From Myxococcales bacterium (lineage in GTDB: Bacteria; Myxococcota_A; Polyangia; Polyangiales; Polyangiaceae): a stretch of DNA of 32,485 nt. Positions 29,065 to 32,485 of the stretch are shown here, piece after piece. The stretch is from positions 1 through 32,485 of the forward strand of contig JAJZQG010000087.1 in assembly GCA_021847645.1 (NCBI GenBank), read 5' to 3'. The notes below the pieces were generated by a model. The model had not been told where the DNA came from, did no database searches, and saw only the letters and a list, made by a program, of their open reading frames with translations. Positions within the stretch are counted from its first letter, which is position 1. The number at the start of each line of letters is the position of its first letter. The position numbers and the translations under genes were made by a program.

Positions 29065-32000
29065 ATGGAACAGGCCGCCGCCCTCACCGAGCGCATCAAG
29101 ACCCTCAAAGGCATCGCCGCGTCGATGCGCGAAGGCGCATTCCACACCAATCTCATCCCCGAAATCGACAAGATCCTGGCCCTGCCCGACGACCTGGCCG
29201 TGGCGTCGGTGGGAGAGCGGGAGGCCATTACGCGCCAGCTGCGCGAGTACGAGCAGACCTTCGATCGCATGGGCTACACGCTGCTCGAGCAGCTGATGCC
29301 CACCATCGGCGTCTCTTCCGTATTCCAGATCGTGCAGGCGGCCGACGCGTTCAAGTCGTCCTTGCGATCCAAGGTCGGGCAGATCTTCGACGTCGAGGGA
29401 GCCAAGGAGACGTTCGAGCAGCGGCACCTCGACATCCTGACGCGTACGAGCCTGTCGATCGGCACGCCACCGGTGACGGACGCGATGCGCAGCCTGATCT
29501 CGAAGGTGATATTCGGCAAGGACGTCGGCAAGCTGTATGACTACGTGGAGACGCTGGGCTGCGACGCGAACGTGGTGCGGGATTTGGTGGGAGCGTTTGG
29601 CGAGCTGATAGACGGCAGTCTGCACTACAACACGGCCGGGGAGGAGGCGGCGTTCCTGGCGGAGGCGGCGGACTTCACGAACTTCGAGGGGGGCCGCATT
29701 CTCAATCGGGTCGTGGTCACCGAGAGTCCCGAGCGGGTCATCGAGCTCATCCGCCACCACGTCTTCGACAAGTTCGGTCCGGGCGACGAGACGCCCGTGC
29801 GCATCGTGCCCGGCGTGGACCCCATCGACTGGAATCTGATCACGCGCATGCAACGGGAGCCGAACCACGTGTTCGTGGTGCAGGTCACCCGCATTCCCTA
29901 CTGGCTATTCCAGCCCGGCACCGGCGACAACACATGGCGGAGCGTGCTAGGGCGGCTCATCCTGATCGACGCCTCGGCGCGCGCGCGGCTGTCGAACACG
30001 ACCATCGTGTACACGCTATTTCCGCACGTGACCCGCACGCTGCGCAACGTGCAGACCAGCTTCGCCGGGCGTCCGGCCAACACCCAGCTGGTGCTGCGGC
30101 GGATCGTGGAGCGGTATTCGCCCGCGACGCTGGGCTCGGTGCGCGCGGCCATCGACGAGCGGCTGCGGACGCTGCGTGCGGAGGGCGTAGCCGACTCCAC
30201 CGTAGAGGACGTGCGAAGGCTCGAATGGCGGCGCGATGCCCTGTTCGACTATCTGACCTTGACCAAGCTGCGTCGCATGGCGGCGTTTCTCGAGCAGGTG
30301 GCGGGCAACAGCGACGAAGCGCGGCAGCAGCTGGGGCGCGGCTTGCGGGACAGCGTCTCATCGCTGTGGATGCGGTACTTCTACTCCGGGGTGCCGTCGG
30401 ACCGGTATCGTGCGACGGTGTTCCCCGGGGGCGGGCGCGGGGCGCTGACGATTGCGGGCGACTATCATCGTCACCGGGTCACGAGCCTGGTGGCGGAGTT
30501 TGGTCGAGACAAGCTGCCCGCGTGCCGGCAGCGTCTGGAGGAGATCAAGAAGACGCTCGAGATTCCCCGCGGCAGCACGGACGAGATCCTGGCGGCGATG
30601 AAGCAATCGCAGCTGCGGGCCCAGTCGCCTTCGGAGGGGTTGAGCGAGCGGGGCAGGGCGCGGCTGCGCGACCACATCTCGCGGCGGTTGCTGTACGGGG
30701 CCGTGGACGCGGCCCGGCGGGTCACGGACAAGACGCAGCAGGGGCTGGACCGGGCCAGCTACGGCAATCTGACGGGCGGCGTGGCGGCGTTCGTCAAGAC
30801 TCGCATGTCCCAAGCGGGATTCGGCGCGCTGCACGGACGGCTGGAGGAGGTGCTGGGCGATCGGGTTGTGCGCTACGATCAGGGTCTGCGGCAGGTGCTG
30901 ATGCCGTTGCAGGACATGATCCGGACGGTGCGCAAGACGACGGAGGACATCAAGGGGGGAATCGACCCGGTGGCGGTGGGCGAGATCGAGGCGATCCTGA
31001 CGGCCATCGAGCAGGGGGGATTCTATCCGACGTTGATGCTGCCCGAGCTGTCCTGGACCTACGGCGACGTGTTCCCGGAGAAGTACTATCCGCGCAGGTG
31101 GACGGTGCGGGTTGCGCTCAACGACAAGCACGAGATGGACCCGCTGGCGCTGCTCGAGCATCTGGAGCGGCTGCGCTACCTGCTGCGGCACTTTCCCGAG
31201 GTGTTCCAGCTGTTCTGCGAGAGCATGCTGCTGGTGGTCAATTCGCCGCACAACCCTACGGGTGTGGTCTACCGCCGCGAGACGATCCTGCGGCTGCTGC
31301 AGATTGCTGCAGAGTACGGTCTGACGATGGTCGACGACAACTCGTACCACAAGCTGGTATCGAGCGCGCGCAAGGCCAGGGAAGGCGAAGACTGCGTGGC
31401 GCAGCTGTACGAGCGGCACGCTTCGCAGCTGTCCGGTCCGGTCCGTCTCATCACGGTCAGCGCGACGACCAAGGGGCTGCAGGGCTCGGGCGACAGGACG
31501 GGAATCCTGCATTCGAACATCGCGGAGGCGGTGGCGTTCGCGGAGATGAGGGCGTCGGAGCCCCACCTGATGTCGATTTACCTGACGCAGCTCAAGCTCG
31601 AGAGTGGTCTGGCGGTCAAGCGCTGGACACGGGAGCTCGAGGAGCTGGCGGCGGAGCTGCTCAAGCCCAAGGCGCCGGAGGCGCCCTCGACGCGCATGGA
31701 GCGGTTGCTGGAGGCCGAGCTGGCGCGGGCGTCGGACGAGGACTTTCCCGTTGCGCTGCTCGAGGTGCTGCTCGAGGGCTACGACGAGCTGCTGCGGCTG
31801 CAGCGGCGCGGCGCGGTGGTGACGGACTTGTCGCGCTACGTGAGCCAGCTGGTCTCGCGCATCAAGAAGCTTCGTCCCGAGCGGGCGCTGCGGGCCGACG
31901 TGGAAAAGAGGTTCGAGCAGGTGCGGGCGGCCAAGGCGCGGGCGCTGCCTGGAGCCGAGGAGATCGTGCCCGAGGGCGCCTTCTACTACTGTGTTCGTCT

Positions 32001-32485
32001 GTCGTCCAAGGACGACGAGCGCGGTATCCAGGAGTTTCTGCGGGCGCTATGCAGGTATCGCAAGGTGGATTTGACCTATGCGGGACACGGTCTTGTGCGT
32101 GTGTCGTTGGGGGGTCGACTCTCTGGCGACGACGCGAGCTACGAGCGTCTGGGGCGCGTGGTGGAGGTGTATCTGGGGCTGCTCCAGCGCTACTTCCAGG
32201 AGTTCGACAAGGCGGGGCGGGATCCGGCGGTGCTCGAGTCTCTCTTTCGCAAGCCGGGAGAGCCGCTGCTCGAAGGCGTGATGCGGGACCTGGCGCCGCT
32301 GATGGCCATTCACCCGGCGAGCGGAAAGCGTCTACCCGGGAAGCCCGTGCGGCACGACGAGCGGGGTATCGTCTACTGCATCGAAGAAGGCCATTCGGTG
32401 ACCGACAAGATCTTCGTGGAGCACGGGATTTGCGCGAGCCCCGCGGAGATGATGGCGAGCCGACCGTTCCGCGTGGTGTACACAC
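29065..32485 (+). CDS. Giant aminotransferase class I/II-fold protein (partial, runs off right edge)
   Basis: The frame is open from ATG 29065 to the last base, giving at least 1140 residues against about 400 for normal fold-type I aminotransferases. PLP-enzyme signatures lie near residue 730-813: NSPHNPTG (730-733 NPTG), VDDNSYHKL (Asp757/758, Tyr761) and SATTKGLQGSGDRTG (Lys803 as the likely Schiff-base lysine, Arg811). Upstream, GGFYPTLMLPELSWTYGD (about 652-669) looks like the large-domain strand before the active site. The first about 430 residues (with VIELIRHHVFDKFG, RIVPGVDPIDWN, VFVVQVTRIPYWLFQPG) match nothing I can name, and about 860-960 looks like a helical insertion. GAFYYCVRL and LVRVSLGG match the C-terminal small domain. 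No signal peptide. The Shine-Dalgarno is weak, so the start is tentative. Confidence 0.8.
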   Translation, partial: MEQAAALTERIKTLKGIAASMREGAFHTNLIPEIDKILALPDDLAVASVGEREAITRQLREYEQTFDRMGYTLLEQLMPTIGVSSVFQIVQAADAFKSSLRSKVGQIFDVEGAKETFEQRHLDILTRTSLSIGTPPVTDAMRSLISKVIFGKDVGKLYDYVETLGCDANVVRDLVGAFGELIDGSLHYNTAGEEAAFLAEAADFTNFEGGRILNRVVVTESPERVIELIRHHVFDKFGPGDETPVRIVPGVDPIDWNLITRMQREPNHVFVVQVTRIPYWLFQPGTGDNTWRSVLGRLILIDASARARLSNTTIVYTLFPHVTRTLRNVQTSFAGRPANTQLVLRRIVERYSPATLGSVRAAIDERLRTLRAEGVADSTVEDVRRLEWRRDALFDYLTLTKLRRMAAFLEQVAGNSDEARQQLGRGLRDSVSSLWMRYFYSGVPSDRYRATVFPGGGRGALTIAGDYHRHRVTSLVAEFGRDKLPACRQRLEEIKKTLEIPRGSTDEILAAMKQSQLRAQSPSEGLSERGRARLRDHISRRLLYGAVDAARRVTDKTQQGLDRASYGNLTGGVAAFVKTRMSQAGFGALHGRLEEVLGDRVVRYDQGLRQVLMPLQDMIRTVRKTTEDIKGGIDPVAVGEIEAILTAIEQGGFYPTLMLPELSWTYGDVFPEKYYPRRWTVRVALNDKHEMDPLALLEHLERLRYLLRHFPEVFQLFCESMLLVVNSPHNPTGVVYRRETILRLLQIAAEYGLTMVDDNSYHKLVSSARKAREGEDCVAQLYERHASQLSGPVRLITVSATTKGLQGSGDRTGILHSNIAEAVAFAEMRASEPHLMSIYLTQLKLESGLAVKRWTRELEELAAELLKPKAPEAPSTRMERLLEAELARASDEDFPVALLEVLLEGYDELLRLQRRGAVVTDLSRYVSQLVSRIKKLRPERALRADVEKRFEQVRAAKARALPGAEEIVPEGAFYYCVRLSSKDDERGIQEFLRALCRYRKVDLTYAGHGLVRVSLGGRLSGDDASYERLGRVVEVYLGLLQRYFQEFDKAGRDPAVLESLFRKPGEPLLEGVMRDLAPLMAIHPASGKRLPGKPVRHDERGIVYCIEEGHSVTDKIFVEHGICASPAEMMASRPFRVVYT

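Overview
The window is high-GC DNA with strongly GC-ending codons. Several traits point to a myxobacterium or close relative (Myxococcota): secreted lipoproteins rich in D/A after the lipobox, a trypsin-like protease with thrombospondin type 3 calcium repeats, a DUF4912 protein next to a GH57 branching enzyme and a glycogen synthase, and a sigma-54-like promoter. This placement is inferred from gene content; there is no rRNA or tRNA marker. I found no CRISPR array, tRNA, rRNA or transposase.

Layout. 1-2477: a large imperfect inverted repeat, a 50-residue small gene, and an OafA-type membrane O-acyltransferase with an SGNH domain, all leftward. 2633-5307: a near-consensus sigma-70 promoter drives an ApgM-type phosphomutase or proposed homoserine kinase. 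It converges on a leftward Cys/Met-metabolism PLP enzyme whose leader may contain a SAM-type riboswitch. 5582-12873: a locus of secreted lipoproteins that has been tandemly duplicated. It opens with a strong ribosome binding site and a GTG, then six copies of a 7-bp repeat, then a reading frame for a lipoprotein signal peptide, a serine protease, TSP3 repeats and a beta-rich C-terminus. The GTG is one base out of frame with the protein, as expected of a phase-variable switch in its OFF state. Downstream are a lipoprotein gene, a second copy of the (5'-truncated protease plus lipoprotein) unit, and a decayed third copy, followed by an Rpn-type nuclease at 13065.

14165-17695: an apparent operon of threonine synthase, a stand-alone acyl carrier protein, a Kbl-like alpha-oxoamine synthase and a 2Fe-2S ferredoxin. 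17749-23770: a sigma-54-type promoter followed by an SprT-like metalloprotease, a DUF4912 protein with an octapeptide GASE repeat tail, a GH57 glucan branching enzyme and glycogen synthase; the last three form a probable alpha-glucan module. 23795-25920: leftward DsbD-like reductase and TPR-like protein. 26073-28943: a small Cys-rich lipoprotein, glyQ (without an adjacent glyS), a hypothetical protein and a PfkB sugar kinase. 29065 to the right edge: a very large (more than 1140 residues) aminotransferase-fold protein that runs off the window.

The most unusual items are the heptamer contingency switch with its duplicated mosaic lipoproteins, the octad-repeat DUF4912 protein in the glycogen cluster, the giant PLP protein, and the ACP/oxoamine-synthase/ferredoxin cassette. 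All functional assignments come from reading motifs by eye; no database search was run.
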